Below, in pieces: positions 1 to 9,322 of a stretch of 64,000 nucleotides of DNA (positions are counted from its first letter, which is position 1; each line of letters starts with the position of its first letter). The notes beneath the pieces are model-generated. The model saw nothing but the letters and a program-made list of their open reading frames with translations, was not told the origin of the DNA and searched no databases. The translations under genes and the position numbers were made by a program. The DNA is from Cylindrotheca closterium (taxonomy: Eukaryota; Bacillariophyta; Bacillariophyceae; Bacillariales; Bacillariaceae), in the NCBI GenBank assembly GCA_933822405.4, contig CAKOGP040001770.1, positions 62,001 through 126,000 on the forward strand. Direction: 5' to 3'.

Positions 1-887
1 CGTTGAAAGAGTTCAAGGCTAATGACAACGAATTGGAAGGAAGCATTCCGGTCGAGTTCTTCAGCATGTTGGACTTGGAGACTCTCAATCTCCAGTCGAA
101 CAATATTTCTGGGGAGATACCAACTGCCGTGGCGGCTTTGCCTTTCTTGAAGGAGCTGACAATCCAAAACAATGAAATCGTTGGAACCATGCCCTTTGAG
201 ACGTGTCACCTGTCCAATCTGATTGCTGACTGTGACGAAATGATTTGCGAATGCTGTACCGAGTGTTGCATTCAATGCCAAGGAACTATTGGAACGATAG
301 TTGATACAACAGGCACACAAGCTCCAACAGGTATTACTCCAACCGGTACTCCTACCAGAAGGCCAACCTCGGCACCAACGAGAAAGCCATCAACCACTAA
401 ACCAACCGGAAGGCCAACAAGCAGACCTACTCGGACACCAACAGCGGCACCAACGAGAAGGCCAACAAGTAGGGAACCGACGAGAACACCTACAAGAAGA
501 CCTACGAGAAGACCCACAGGCAAGCCAACAGCTGCGCCAATACGCTCACCCACGACAACGGCACCAATCGGACCACCACCAGATGGCATTTATCTTCTTG
601 TTTCAGTAGGCAACGATGGACTTCCCGAGAATCTATTCCCATTGAAAATGTGTCAAGGAGATTGCGACAGGAATCGAGATTGTGCTGGGGATCTTGTGTG
701 TTATCAGCGAACGGGGACCGAACAGGTTCCTGGTTGCTTGGGACAAGGAACTGCTGACCGAGACTACTGCACGCACCCATACTTTATCGAACAACTCAAG
801 GGTGAAGTCGAACCTGATGCCGGTGCTGACCCCAATATCGAAGCAAAGCCTAGCATTACAAATCCTAATGGGAGAGAGGGGAACTAA
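1..887 (+). CDS. Leucine-rich-repeat protein with PT-repeat linker and Cys domain (5' partial)
   Basis: The frame is already open at the left edge, so the N-terminus (probably signal peptide and more LRRs) lies outside the window. The visible part starts with about three plant-type LRRs (e.g. LNLQSNNISGEIP, residues 28-40). A Cys-rich cap follows (CECCTECCIQC, about residues 82-92), then a linker of some 80 residues built from PT, RPT and APT units (about 107-190), then a Cys-containing C-terminal domain (CQGDCDRNRDC, then GDLVCYQR). LRR modules bind proteins or glycans. This layout, with the same C-terminal Cys motif, is familiar from diatom surface or secreted proteins, so an extracellular or wall-associated role is inferred. 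Ligand and exact function are unknown. Confidence 0.8.
   Translation, partial: LKEFKANDNELEGSIPVEFFSMLDLETLNLQSNNISGEIPTAVAALPFLKELTIQNNEIVGTMPFETCHLSNLIADCDEMICECCTECCIQCQGTIGTIVDTTGTQAPTGITPTGTPTRRPTSAPTRKPSTTKPTGRPTSRPTRTPTAAPTRRPTSREPTRTPTRRPTRRPTGKPTAAPIRSPTTTAPIGPPPDGIYLLVSVGNDGLPENLFPLKMCQGDCDRNRDCAGDLVCYQRTGTEQVPGCLGQGTADRDYCTHPYFIEQLKGEVEPDAGADPNIEAKPSITNPNGREGN
321..575 (+). repeat. PT-rich minisatellite inside the LRR gene
   Basis: Degenerate 9-12 base units of the type CCAACNAGAAGG encode repeated PT/RPT residues. The reverse strand is open here only because the repeat reads as Val-Gly-Leu-rich in antisense, so no reverse gene is called. The composition suggests an extended, possibly glycosylated or wall-embedded spacer. 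Confidence 0.85.
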
Positions 888-1182
888 TCATCAGGATACA
901 TAATTCGTAGGACAGCTGGTCCAACCAACGTCCAAATTCACACTGCGATCCTCATAAACTTCATATCACCACTTTAAAAAAAAAATAGAAACAACCCTTC
1001 ATAATACAACTCATCACTATATTATGCTGGATTATACTATGAACTATTTTTCTGATGGCCTTGTCATAAAAAAAGGAAGTAAAGTGTGAAGAAATGAAAG
1101 GACGATGCAGTTCTGATGATTCCCCGTATCGATAATGATACCGCACAATAGTATGCAACAAGATTATCAGCAACCAAGCCAA

Positions 1183-3138
1183 TCAAATAAGTGAGTTCTT
1201 TGTGTCTTCCCCCGGTTCATGAATGACACTGTCCTTCATCAAGATCTTGGGCCCATCCAAGACGCATCCACACCGAACCAACCAATCCTTGCCTTCTTCC
1301 AACGAGTCGAACCCGAGGTGCTCTGTACAAATTCGAGCGTCCAGCGTCGGACGATAAGCTTGTGCCATTCGCCGCAACCCACGCAATCGCATTGTTGGAA
1401 CAATTCGCGAAGTAAGCTTGTCTCCAAGGTTTGGAGACAGATCGTGCAGGCGAAAGAACTTGAGATAGTTCCCAAGCGCCATGCATTCACGAACTTGAAG
1501 CGCATGCTCAATCGCAGGGTGCTGACGTTGATCCTCGTTCAGAGACAGCATAATCTTGAGCATATCGGATGATCCACCATCGTACTGATCATTGCAAGAC
1601 AACAATACGTAGTACAATAGCTTGTATGCGATGAACTCTTCGTGGTTCGGTATGGATGAGTTTTCTCGGTAGAGGTCTTGGAGTTGCGTCTGACATTGAT
1701 TGTATTCGTTCAAATCACCTTCTTGGAGAGCAATCCGAGCGTGGGTCTCGTACACATCTACAGCAAACTCATTTTGAATTCGCTGAACGGTACAGTCTTG
1801 TCGAATTGCTTTCAGTTGACTGCAAAACCAAAGATAATCCTTGTGATCAGGTTTTGAGTAATGCTTCTTGAGCACCTTCAAATACTTCTTCAAGATTTTT
1901 TCGGGTCTCACCAGCTCGGGGCGTGGCGGAGCTGTGAGCCTCAAGTATTCTTTTTCCATTATTGTACACGTACCCTTGACTGTCATGCGTTCAAAATCAT
2001 TTTCGTCCAAGGCAACATTGGATCCTCCAATCATACCTTTTCCCATGTACTTATCATGGCCATGAATGGACTGTAGATTCGACTTGGCAACATCGTGGAT
2101 TCCACCGGCTCCGGAAAAGCGGTTGGCCCGTCTAGCCAAATCCTTACTCGAGGTTGTAAAACCGTTGATTTCTTTTCCACCATTCTTTTGCTTTTTGTTC
2201 AACTTTGCAAAGCCAATGAAATCCTCGCTTTTTCGTTTCTGTGAAGAGAGAGAAGGTTCGGAGGCACCACCGTAATAATACGATGAAAACGAAGGGTTAG
2301 GAGATGAGAGAGACGATGATGGTCCATAGTGACCACCAGAAGCGGAACTGCTGGCGCCAGAAACCATGTAGTGACTACCAGTGCTGGACAAGTCGCTGGT
2401 GAGATCTTTTTTTGATTTCTTCTTCTTCTTCTTTGACGACGATGACGAACCAGGAATTGGAATCACAGGTTCTCTGGACCAGTCTCTAGAGTGCATGTCA
2501 CCCTTTTGGATGGCTTCTGCAATTTTGATTTCAACTTTGGATTGCACAATCTTCTTTTGTTCAGGAGTCTTACATTGATTTAAACAAGTTCGCACATAGT
2601 TTTCCAAGCTTCCTGGAGTATGTGTGCTATCTTTCATAGTGTTCCGCCTTGGATCTGCTTGTGCTTGGTTTCTTTGAGATACAGCATGATTCGATTTGGT
2701 TGGGCTCATTGAGGCAACCGAAGAGGCCTTCTTCGGTGGTTCTGGAGGAAGATCAAAGGGGGCAGATGTTGCGTTAGGATTCTGGTAAAAGAAATGGGCT
2801 GCCTTTGAACTTCGATCTGCGTAGTACTTCGCCCAGTCGAGTCGACTTTGGGTTTCCTTCTTGCCCTCCGGATTGTTCACTGGAAACATGCGGAGTTGTT
2901 GTTCTAATTTGGTGGCTTGGGAGTTCCAGCCATGGTAGCAAGTCGTGTAATATTCCACTGGTTTGACAGTCAGAGCTGTAGTTCCAGTGTTGCTAGTTTG
3001 AGGATTATTGGTCACACCTGCGGAGTAATGAGACGATGTTGCAGTATAATTGGAATGAGAATGGGTAGCCGGCTGAGACGAAGAATACACTGTCGTTGAT
3101 GGATTTTGTTGCTGGAAAGACTGATATTGAGAATACAT
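1183..3138 (-). CDS. LENG8/THP3-type SAC3-GANP domain protein
   Basis: This single-exon gene encodes 651 residues. The N-terminal ~380 residues are low complexity (Ser/Gln/Asn/Tyr-rich, with a Lys/Ser nuclear-localisation-like tract near GSSSSSKKKKKKSKKD). The C-terminal ~270 residues hold a SAC3/GANP/PCI-type helical domain, with the characteristic stretch around KKYLKVLKKHYSKPDHKDYL and, further on, FAVDVYETHARIALQEGDL. That matches the LENG8 (animals) / Thp3 (yeast) branch, which acts with Csn12 and the PCI platform in transcription-coupled mRNA processing and splicing. A nuclear location is inferred. The frame extends 18 bases upstream but only from a TTG, so the first ATG at 3138 is used. 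Confidence 0.82.
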   Translation of the reverse strand: MYSQYQSFQQQNPSTTVYSSSQPATHSHSNYTATSSHYSAGVTNNPQTSNTGTTALTVKPVEYYTTCYHGWNSQATKLEQQLRMFPVNNPEGKKETQSRLDWAKYYADRSSKAAHFFYQNPNATSAPFDLPPEPPKKASSVASMSPTKSNHAVSQRNQAQADPRRNTMKDSTHTPGSLENYVRTCLNQCKTPEQKKIVQSKVEIKIAEAIQKGDMHSRDWSREPVIPIPGSSSSSKKKKKKSKKDLTSDLSSTGSHYMVSGASSSASGGHYGPSSSLSSPNPSFSSYYYGGASEPSLSSQKRKSEDFIGFAKLNKKQKNGGKEINGFTTSSKDLARRANRFSGAGGIHDVAKSNLQSIHGHDKYMGKGMIGGSNVALDENDFERMTVKGTCTIMEKEYLRLTAPPRPELVRPEKILKKYLKVLKKHYSKPDHKDYLWFCSQLKAIRQDCTVQRIQNEFAVDVYETHARIALQEGDLNEYNQCQTQLQDLYRENSSIPNHEEFIAYKLLYYVLLSCNDQYDGGSSDMLKIMLSLNEDQRQHPAIEHALQVRECMALGNYLKFFRLHDLSPNLGDKLTSRIVPTMRLRGLRRMAQAYRPTLDARICTEHLGFDSLEEGKDWLVRCGCVLDGPKILMKDSVIHEPGEDTKNSLI

Positions 3139-3538
3139 GTTATCACGTATGTGCAAGGGCAGCTAGGTGATAGGTACGAACTAACGAAGTGTTGTTGTTG
3201 TTGTGTCCACAAAAATTGAAGGACGTTGAGATTTGTTTTTACGATTGGTTCTTGCAATCGATGCTACATGCCATTTCAGAACGCTCTGCGTGTTTCAGTT
3301 GCTGCGCTGCGCTGTCACATATATCATGTCAGACGAATCTCAATTCGACACCTTCGAATGCTTCAGAAGCAAGAGAAGAGTAGTATTTTCCCACTCTGTT
3401 TATGGAATGTCCTACAGGTATCAAGACCAATCTTTTTGTAATACTCTTTACTTTTCTATTAGAACTTTGTTTGGTGCTTTGGATGAAACCGAATCAATCG
3501 GCTTGACCCATCGTGGTCATTTCTTGCTCGGTTTTCTT
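3139..3538. other. Intergenic region between LENG8-like and SAP-repeat genes
   Basis: About 400 bases between the 5' end of the LENG8-like gene and the 3' end of the SAP-repeat gene, both on the reverse strand. Short open frames here lack family resemblance and overlap the neighbouring genes. No RNA gene or repeat was seen; it presumably holds the LENG8-like promoter. Confidence 0.5.
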
Positions 3539-4762
3539 CTATGCACTTTGCAGCCGTTCTATCAACTCTTCTTTCTTTCCTCCGACTTTGAGGCCTTTCT
3601 TTCGAAGCTCGACCTTGAGCTTTGCGACTGTATGACCCGAGTAATCCACATCTGGTGGTGATTCATGGACTGCGCTGTCATCGTTTGCAACAGCGACAAC
3701 AACAGCAGCAGGCTCTGGCTCATCTTCTTGTTTTGTAGTCGGCGAGGACGGAGCGCCATTATGTGACTCTAGTCTAGCAATTAGGTCAGCCTTCTTACCA
3801 CCGACTGGCAGTTCCAATGCACGGAGCTCTTCCTTAAGTTGGGTCACAGTCATGCTGGAATAGTCCATCTCTGGCTGTTCTTGTTCAACCACTGTAAAGT
3901 CTTCAATCGAATGTTTGATATCACTCTCCATTGTCACTGGGTCTTCCGAATCGTCGGCTTCTTCCGCAACTTCTAAAACGCTTTCTTCGGTATCATCAGC
4001 ATTTGTTGTGTCGGCCAGCATTTCCGACTCAAAGGCTTCCAGACGACCGACCAAGTCGACCTTTTCCCCAGATTCTTTCAGTCCTCTATCCTTCAGTGCT
4101 TGTTTGAGCATGGGTACCGTCATGCTGGAGTAGTCCAAATCCAAGTTCGGCTGTCCCCCAACCACTGTAAAGTCTTCGATAGATTGCTTGGTGTCACTTT
4201 CCATTGTCTCTATCTCTTCCGAACCGTCGGCTTCCAAAAAACTTTCTTCGGTATCATCCCCACTTGTTGTGTCGTCCAGCATTTCCGACTCAAAGGCTTC
4301 TAGACGACGTACCAAGTCGACTTTTTTCCCAGATACTTTCAGTCCTTTATCCTTTAGTGATTGTTTGAGCATGGGTACCGTCATGCACGACCAATCATCG
4401 TTCCCACCATCATCTTTAGATAGTACAACGGAGCCGTCATCTTTTTGCCGAGATAGTACCGAATCAGCATCTGCCAACGCCAAGTTTGCTTCGTCCAGGG
4501 AAGCTTTTGCCTCTTCCAAAACCTGTTCCAGATACTCAGTAGCTTGGACAAGATCTTCTTCTCTTCGCTTCTCTTTGTACTTTGGAGCAAACGGCAAGGC
4601 ATCCCAGAAACCATTGACTTCTAGTTTGGTTGATTCCCGACGGTAAAATGGGTTGGCGTTTTTTTGGTTTCCTCTCGACGGTTGAAATGCCAAAGTCGTT
4701 CTGGAAGAAACAGTAAGAACGATCATGCATATTGTGAGCAATGTAGTAGCGGCTAGGTCCAT
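3539..4762 (-). CDS. Plastid-targeted protein with four SAP domains
   Basis: A 407-residue protein. The ATG at 4762 is chosen because it starts a clear signal peptide (LAATTLLTICMIVLTVSS) ending in the diatom plastid motif LAFQPS, followed by a basic transit-like stretch. The ORF also extends upstream to 4906, but that part does not look like a targeting sequence. After a short coiled coil (about residues 60-100) come four SAP motifs at about residues 124-155, 209-244, 297-332 and 369-407. Each has the pattern (D/S)xTVxxLKxxLxxxGLxxxGKKxxLxxRL, separated by acidic linkers. SAP modules bind DNA or RNA, and plant pTAC3-type SAP proteins sit on plastid chromosomes. A plastid nucleoid or transcription role is inferred, not shown. 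Confidence 0.75.
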   Translation of the reverse strand: MDLAATTLLTICMIVLTVSSRTTLAFQPSRGNQKNANPFYRRESTKLEVNGFWDALPFAPKYKEKRREEDLVQATEYLEQVLEEAKASLDEANLALADADSVLSRQKDDGSVVLSKDDGGNDDWSCMTVPMLKQSLKDKGLKVSGKKVDLVRRLEAFESEMLDDTTSGDDTEESFLEADGSEEIETMESDTKQSIEDFTVVGGQPNLDLDYSSMTVPMLKQALKDRGLKESGEKVDLVGRLEAFESEMLADTTNADDTEESVLEVAEEADDSEDPVTMESDIKHSIEDFTVVEQEQPEMDYSSMTVTQLKEELRALELPVGGKKADLIARLESHNGAPSSPTTKQEDEPEPAAVVVAVANDDSAVHESPPDVDYSGHTVAKLKVELRKKGLKVGGKKEELIERLQSA

Positions 4763-5126
4763 TGTGGAAAATATCTTTTTACAAATTGTTTTTGATTTTT
4801 CCTGACTTTGAACGGTATGACGTGAACAGAGACGTAACAGTATGTTGACCAAAAGATACTCGTGCAGTTTGGAGCAACAATCGAGGTTGAAGCCAAAGCC
4901 TATCAAAATGTGTTCACGTTTTTGGTATCTTCAGTTGAAGTTTCAAAGTTTTGGAATCAGGAATCAGGAAATATAACGAAATTCCTTTTCTCATGTCCGT
5001 CCGACGCCCGGATGAACTTCTGTCCGTCGTGCCTCAAATCCAAACCAAATCCACAGAGAGCCCCACGACGAGAAAAAAAACCAAAAGCCAAATCCATGCA
5101 TTTGCAGATATCCGTGAGTGTTGGTC
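4763..5126. other. Divergent intergenic region between SAP-repeat gene and DPH1
   Basis: This is the shared upstream region of two divergently transcribed genes. No TATA-like element, repeat or small gene could be supported. Confidence 0.45.
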
Positions 5127-6404
5127 ATGCCGGATGCCCCAGCAACAACAGATGCATCGACAGAAGCGGAGAAGGATGACGTAAAGAAAGTGAAAAAGGC
5201 CCCTCGCCGCATTACGAGGCGCCGAAACAAGACTCCCAAAGCACCTCCTGTGGATCCTGTGCTGCTCGAAAAAACCTTGCACGAATCGAATCTACCAAAA
5301 GCCTACAGTTTTGAGATTCCAAAGACGCTACAGCGAATCATCAATCTTAATGCCAAACATATTGCCCTGCAAATGCCAGAAGGACTGCTTCTGTATGCCA
5401 CTGTTCTTTCCGATGTCTTGCAACGATTGGCACCTTGTTTGGAACAGGTTTCCATATTGGGTGATGTCACCTATGGTGCCTGCTGCGTGGATGATTTGGG
5501 AGCTCAAGCATTGGGCGCCGAGTTATTGGTTCATTATGGCCATTCGTGTTTGGTTCCCATTCAACACACGGCCATTCCTTGTTTGTATGTCTTTGTGGAA
5601 TTGACCATTGATGTCCCACATGCGGTCGACTGTCTCGATTTGACTGTTGCCGGATCTGCTGCTTCTGGAGGAAAGTTGCCTCATGTCTACTTGTTGGGAA
5701 CTATTCAATTCAGGCATTCTTTGACGGAAGCACAAAAGATGCTGGAAGAAAAGGGCTACCAAACTTCGATTCCGCAAGCCAAACCATTGAGTCCAGGGGA
5801 AGTCTTGGGATGTACCTCACCAGTATTGGCCGAAGACACTGCACCAGACTCGATTGTCTTGTTTGTAGCCGATGGAAGGTTTCATTTGGAATCCACCATG
5901 ATTTCCAATCCTGACATCTCCAAGTTTTACCGCTACGACCCCTATTCCAAGAAGCTGACAGTGGAGTCCTACGAACACGAAAAGATGAAGGACATTCGGT
6001 TCTCTGCCATTACCCATGCCAAGTCTGCAAACACCTTTGGTATTCTGATGGGAACCTTGGGACGTCAAGGTAATCCAGCGATCTTGTCCAAGATTCAAGC
6101 AAAGCTAAAGGCCAAGGGGAAACGATATTTCATCATGCTTGTGTCGGAAATTACTCCAGCCAAGCTTGCGCTGTTGGAAAACAAGATTGATGCCTGGGTA
6201 CAAATCGCCTGTCCTCGTCTATCAGTGGATTGGGGCCACCACTTGAGTACCAAGCGTCCAGTTCTCAACCCCTACGAGTTATTTGTTTGTCTGGACGAAA
6301 CCCCTTTCAAGAAAAACTACCCCATGGACTACTACTCCAACGCGGGAGGTGAATGGAGTAACTACAGTGGTACCAACAAGGAACGACAAGTGGTCATTAC
6401 GTGA
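5127..6404 (+). CDS. DPH1: 2-(3-amino-3-carboxypropyl)histidine synthase subunit 1 (diphthamide synthesis)
   Basis: A 425-residue protein with the DPH1/DPH2 fold. DPH1 with DPH2 is a radical-SAM-like 4Fe-4S enzyme that moves the 3-amino-3-carboxypropyl group of S-adenosylmethionine to a histidine of elongation factor 2, the first step of diphthamide synthesis in the cytosol. Seen directly: the family core from HIALQMPEGLLLYA, the GDVTYGACCVDD motif (Cys about 119/120), LGCTSP (Cys about 229) and IACPRLSVDWG (Cys about 362), which supply the three cluster Cys expected of DPH1. An ATG at 5127 follows a GTG at 5118 in the same frame; the ATG is used. The basic N-terminal tail (KKVKKAPRRITRRRNK) is poorly conserved in the family. 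The downstream 6413-6774 segment may hold an extra exon. Confidence 0.93.
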   Translation: MPDAPATTDASTEAEKDDVKKVKKAPRRITRRRNKTPKAPPVDPVLLEKTLHESNLPKAYSFEIPKTLQRIINLNAKHIALQMPEGLLLYATVLSDVLQRLAPCLEQVSILGDVTYGACCVDDLGAQALGAELLVHYGHSCLVPIQHTAIPCLYVFVELTIDVPHAVDCLDLTVAGSAASGGKLPHVYLLGTIQFRHSLTEAQKMLEEKGYQTSIPQAKPLSPGEVLGCTSPVLAEDTAPDSIVLFVADGRFHLESTMISNPDISKFYRYDPYSKKLTVESYEHEKMKDIRFSAITHAKSANTFGILMGTLGRQGNPAILSKIQAKLKAKGKRYFIMLVSEITPAKLALLENKIDAWVQIACPRLSVDWGHHLSTKRPVLNPYELFVCLDETPFKKNYPMDYYSNAGGEWSNYSGTNKERQVVIT

Positions 6405-7032
6405 ATTAAAAGGTGTATGGACTCTTTGTTCTCAAATACTACGAGCGTACTCATGGGCAGCCATGGCTACAAATCGGTGAGTTAACAATGATGCCAATGA
6501 AAAAGAAATAGCAGCAGCACGTGCGCAAAACTCATTTGAGGCCAATGCAGTTTCTACATTATTGGTTTCTTCCATATTTGCGCAACAGGAAAATCCATGC
6601 TGGCTATTTCACTTTTCTCACAACACATATATATTTATATATCAGTGTTGTGGGACATTTTGGTCACAACATCTTTTGCTAACGTTCCTTTTCTTTTTCC
6701 CTTGTGTTATTGGAACAGGCGCCAAATATGTGAAACTGACATCCAAACGATGGCCCGAGGCCGAACTAGAGTGAGTCTGTGGTCGCCTCTGCAATAATGT
6801 GTCAAGGGCTTGACGACAACTTTCACCATCCGTAAAACATAGTCTGCCGTGCTCGCCTCTGCAATAATGTGTCAAGGGCTTGATGACAACTTTCACCATC
6901 CGTGAAACATGTTTCTTGATGAACCTGATTTCAGTTCCTTTACTGATTTCTGCCCAAGAACAGAAGGTTGGCTAGAAGCGTCCAGCTTTTTGAGAGCGTA
7001 GAAGTAGTAGTAGTCTAACTTACGACTTTAGA
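6405..7032. other. DPH1-lipase intergenic region with an orphan spliced frame and a 58-bp repeat
   Basis: The DPH1 and lipase genes converge here. The left part contains an unassigned open stretch with a good splice donor (CG|GTGAGT at 6477) and an acceptor (AACAG|GC at 6718/6719). Joining 6413-6476 to 6719-6774 keeps one frame through to a TGA. The right part contains a direct repeat (6783-6910). No complete gene is called. Confidence 0.4.
6783..6910. repeat. Two direct copies of a 58-bp unit
   Basis: Copies at 6783-6840 and 6853-6910 differ at only two positions (c/t and a/g) and are separated by 12 unrelated bases (period 70). They lie in the shared 3' region of DPH1 and the lipase gene. 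The near-identity points to a recent local duplication. Confidence 0.9.
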
Positions 7033-8679
7033 TTATTTGACCCGTAGGTCTTTCAAAAATTCCCATGTAGCTTTTCGAACGTCCCATGCGGTATCCATTG
7101 GAGGGCGTTCTCCTGTCAATCCAGTCGCTCGGGCCAACCATGTTGGAGTCATCATGGAAGTATCACTGAATTCATTGTGTGTGGCCCCGTCAATCACTTG
7201 TACCTGGAATTTGGTGCTTCCATTACCCAGCAGGTTTCTTGCTGACATGTCCATTAAGAGCTGCGCCCCTTCCCAGTCCTGCGAGTGCCATTCGTGGCTA
7301 AAGAGAATCAGCGTCGGAATGTCATGAATGGATGGACCCAAGTATTCCGCAGATTTTTCCAATTCTTCGTCGTCGACCCAGTAGTACGAATAGTTTGCCG
7401 CCGCTCTCTCGACTCGAGCCAAATCGTACAACGTATACCGCACTTGATCGGGAAGCCATCCAGAAACGGGGTCATGGGCCAAAATGGAAGTTGGCCGTTG
7501 TTGCAGGCCAGCGTACAATGCGGTGGCTGCACCAAAGGAATGTCCCATGTAATGAATCTCGTCAACATTTAATTTCCCAACAAAATCAATACCAAGGGAT
7601 TCTAGGGCAGGGATGTTTTGTTCGTTGATCGCTTTCATTGCATTGACTGCCGCCAAAAGTTCTTGGGAACGGAATTCCACCATGGCTCTTCGGGTTTTCC
7701 GATAGTTTTCAAGATCACCATTATGCCAATCCTTTTCGGTTGAACAGACATATTAGGACACAACAAACAAGACGGCGACTGTTCAATCAATTGCTCTTAC
7801 CTCTTCTACTCGAGTTTGCCGAAGAAGCACAGTACCATCCTGACGGGAAACTACTGGCCCAGATCCATCCGTATGCTCGACTACTACGACAACATGTCCA
7901 CTAGCTGCCAAAGATAGAGTCTGGTAGGAATAAATTTCCGCATTTCCACCGAGACCGTGAGAAAAGGCAACAATCGGAAATGGTTGTTCGTTATTGCTCA
8001 TAGTTGGGGGCGCATTTCGAGTGGCAGGGAGTTTGGCCAATCTCCAATTGTGCAGCATCCAATCATATTTTCGCAACGGTGGTGGTGCCCCATACTTCAT
8101 GGTCTCGTAGCAAAAGTGCTCTGCTGTCTCTGGTTTCAACTGATAGACAGGATCGTTTGGTTCCTCCAATGTTGGGTACAGGATCCTTACGGTCACGTGA
8201 TCGACTGTCTTCTTTCGGGCATCTTGATGGACTCCCGGTGCATCTGTTTTATATACTATATCTGCTGGCAAAAAGACATCCACAACGCCCACATTGTATT
8301 TGGATGGAAACGCCAAGGGCAATTCGATCGCTGGAAACAGAACCGCCAAAGCGGCAGCAATCAAGACCAAGAGAATACTCGGTAAGCCAACCATGTAGGT
8401 TCCACAAAGACTCCTGTTTTGTCCATTCTTTTGTGCTGATCGATATACAATGGGTCGAATCACTAGTTGAAGTGCCAACAGTGGGATCATTGGAAATGTA
8501 ATGCTCCATCGGTTGGTGAAAGAACTGCCAGTGAAGAACACCGACAGTGCCGCAATCACAACCAGCAAAAATGCTTTTCCAGTGGAAGGTTTCGTCACAA
8601 CCACATATCCAAGTCCAAAGAGTGTCCAAGAATCAATTATAACATGAGACAAAATAGGCCGAAGTCCTCCCCAAATCAT
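7033..8679 (-). CDS. PAF-acetylhydrolase-like lipase with N-terminal membrane helices (2 exons)
   Basis: Exons are 8679-7801 and 7731-7033. The 69-base intron has GAG|GTAAGA and AAAAG|GAT borders and keeps the frame, giving 525 residues. The first ~120 residues hold several hydrophobic helices (e.g. TFGLGYVVV-type, AFLLVVIAALSVFF, ILLVLIAAALAVLF). The rest is an alpha/beta hydrolase of the platelet-activating-factor acetylhydrolase family: oxyanion region AFSHGLGGNAE, nucleophile elbow GHSFGAAT (Ser about 358), acid in LAHDPVSGW and His in GATHNEFSD. Such enzymes release short or oxidised acyl chains from phospholipids. Membrane attachment fits a lipid substrate; the substrate itself is inferred. 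The ATG at 8679 is preferred over the in-frame codon at 8829 because the intervening 50 residues span a (TG)n microsatellite. Confidence 0.85.
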
Positions 8680-9034
8680 CTTAATGGTGCCTGTCACCGG
8701 ATTATATTGATGTTGTGTGTGTGTGTGTGTGTCTTTATGGGAGGTGGTGTGAATTGTGAATTTTTCTTGGAGGAGCAGAGAAGTGGAGGTAATTCGGACC
8801 GTTAAAAAGCCGACTTCAACTTCCAGCACCGTTCGTTCGGAAGATTCTCACCTCGTTGTAATTTGATTGGCCAGATCGAATTGGCGCCCTGCTGTGGAGA
8901 CAATCTGACGTCACAAGAAGTCTTTTTTGCGATGGAAGTGAATGAATCTCACATTGCTTCTATAATTTTCCGCGTCGCCAAATTGAAAGAGTCAATAACT
9001 TCTACACTATCTATCTACCAAACAAGTATTCAAG
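8680..9034. other. Divergent promoter region with a (GT)n microsatellite
   Basis: The region lies between the divergent lipase and 95-residue-protein genes. It contains a run of nine GT units at about 8714-8731, just upstream of the lipase start. No gene is seen. Confidence 0.5.
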
Positions 9035-9322
9035 ATGTCCTCTTTGACCCAATCCGAAAAGAAAATGTATGCTACCGCTTTGGGAGCAGTAGCTGCCGCA
9101 GCAAGTGCCGGTCTTGCCCTCTACGCCTTTGGTCCAAAGAAGGCCTCTCCTGCTGATGGTGAAGCTGAAAAGATTGACGGGGATGCAGAGACCGTCGAAA
9201 CTGAACTCTCTATTTCCCCTCCTGAACTGAGCGAAGAGGAAAAGAAGGCCAAAGAAGAAGCCAATGCCGCTGCCCTCAAGCGGCTGAAAGAAAAGTGCGC
9301 AGTCAAGAAGAGCTCGCAATAA
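9035..9322 (+). CDS. Small one-helix membrane protein, 95 residues
   Basis: Not recognised as a known family. A well-placed ATG opens a short polar leader, one hydrophobic alanine-rich helix (about residues 11-33, YATALGAVAAAASAGLALYA), an acidic middle and a Lys/Glu/Ala-rich C-terminal helix (LSEEEKKAKEEANAAALKRL, about 65-85). The helix could be a membrane anchor or a non-cleaved signal; the location is unknown. The coding look (no low-complexity frame artefact, acidic-basic helix pattern, clean start) supports a real gene. Function unknown. Confidence 0.6.
   Translation: MSSLTQSEKKMYATALGAVAAAASAGLALYAFGPKKASPADGEAEKIDGDAETVETELSISPPELSEEEKKAKEEANAAALKRLKEKCAVKKSSQ

Noticed and set aside
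272..589. Long reverse-strand open frame, Val/Gly/Leu-rich
   Set aside because: It is the antisense of the PT-repeat linker in the LRR gene; the composition follows from the repeat.
7033..8829. Two adjacent reverse frames as separate genes
   Set aside because: The upstream frame ends just past a GTAAGA donor and the downstream frame opens after an AG acceptor; joined, they form one complete hydrolase.
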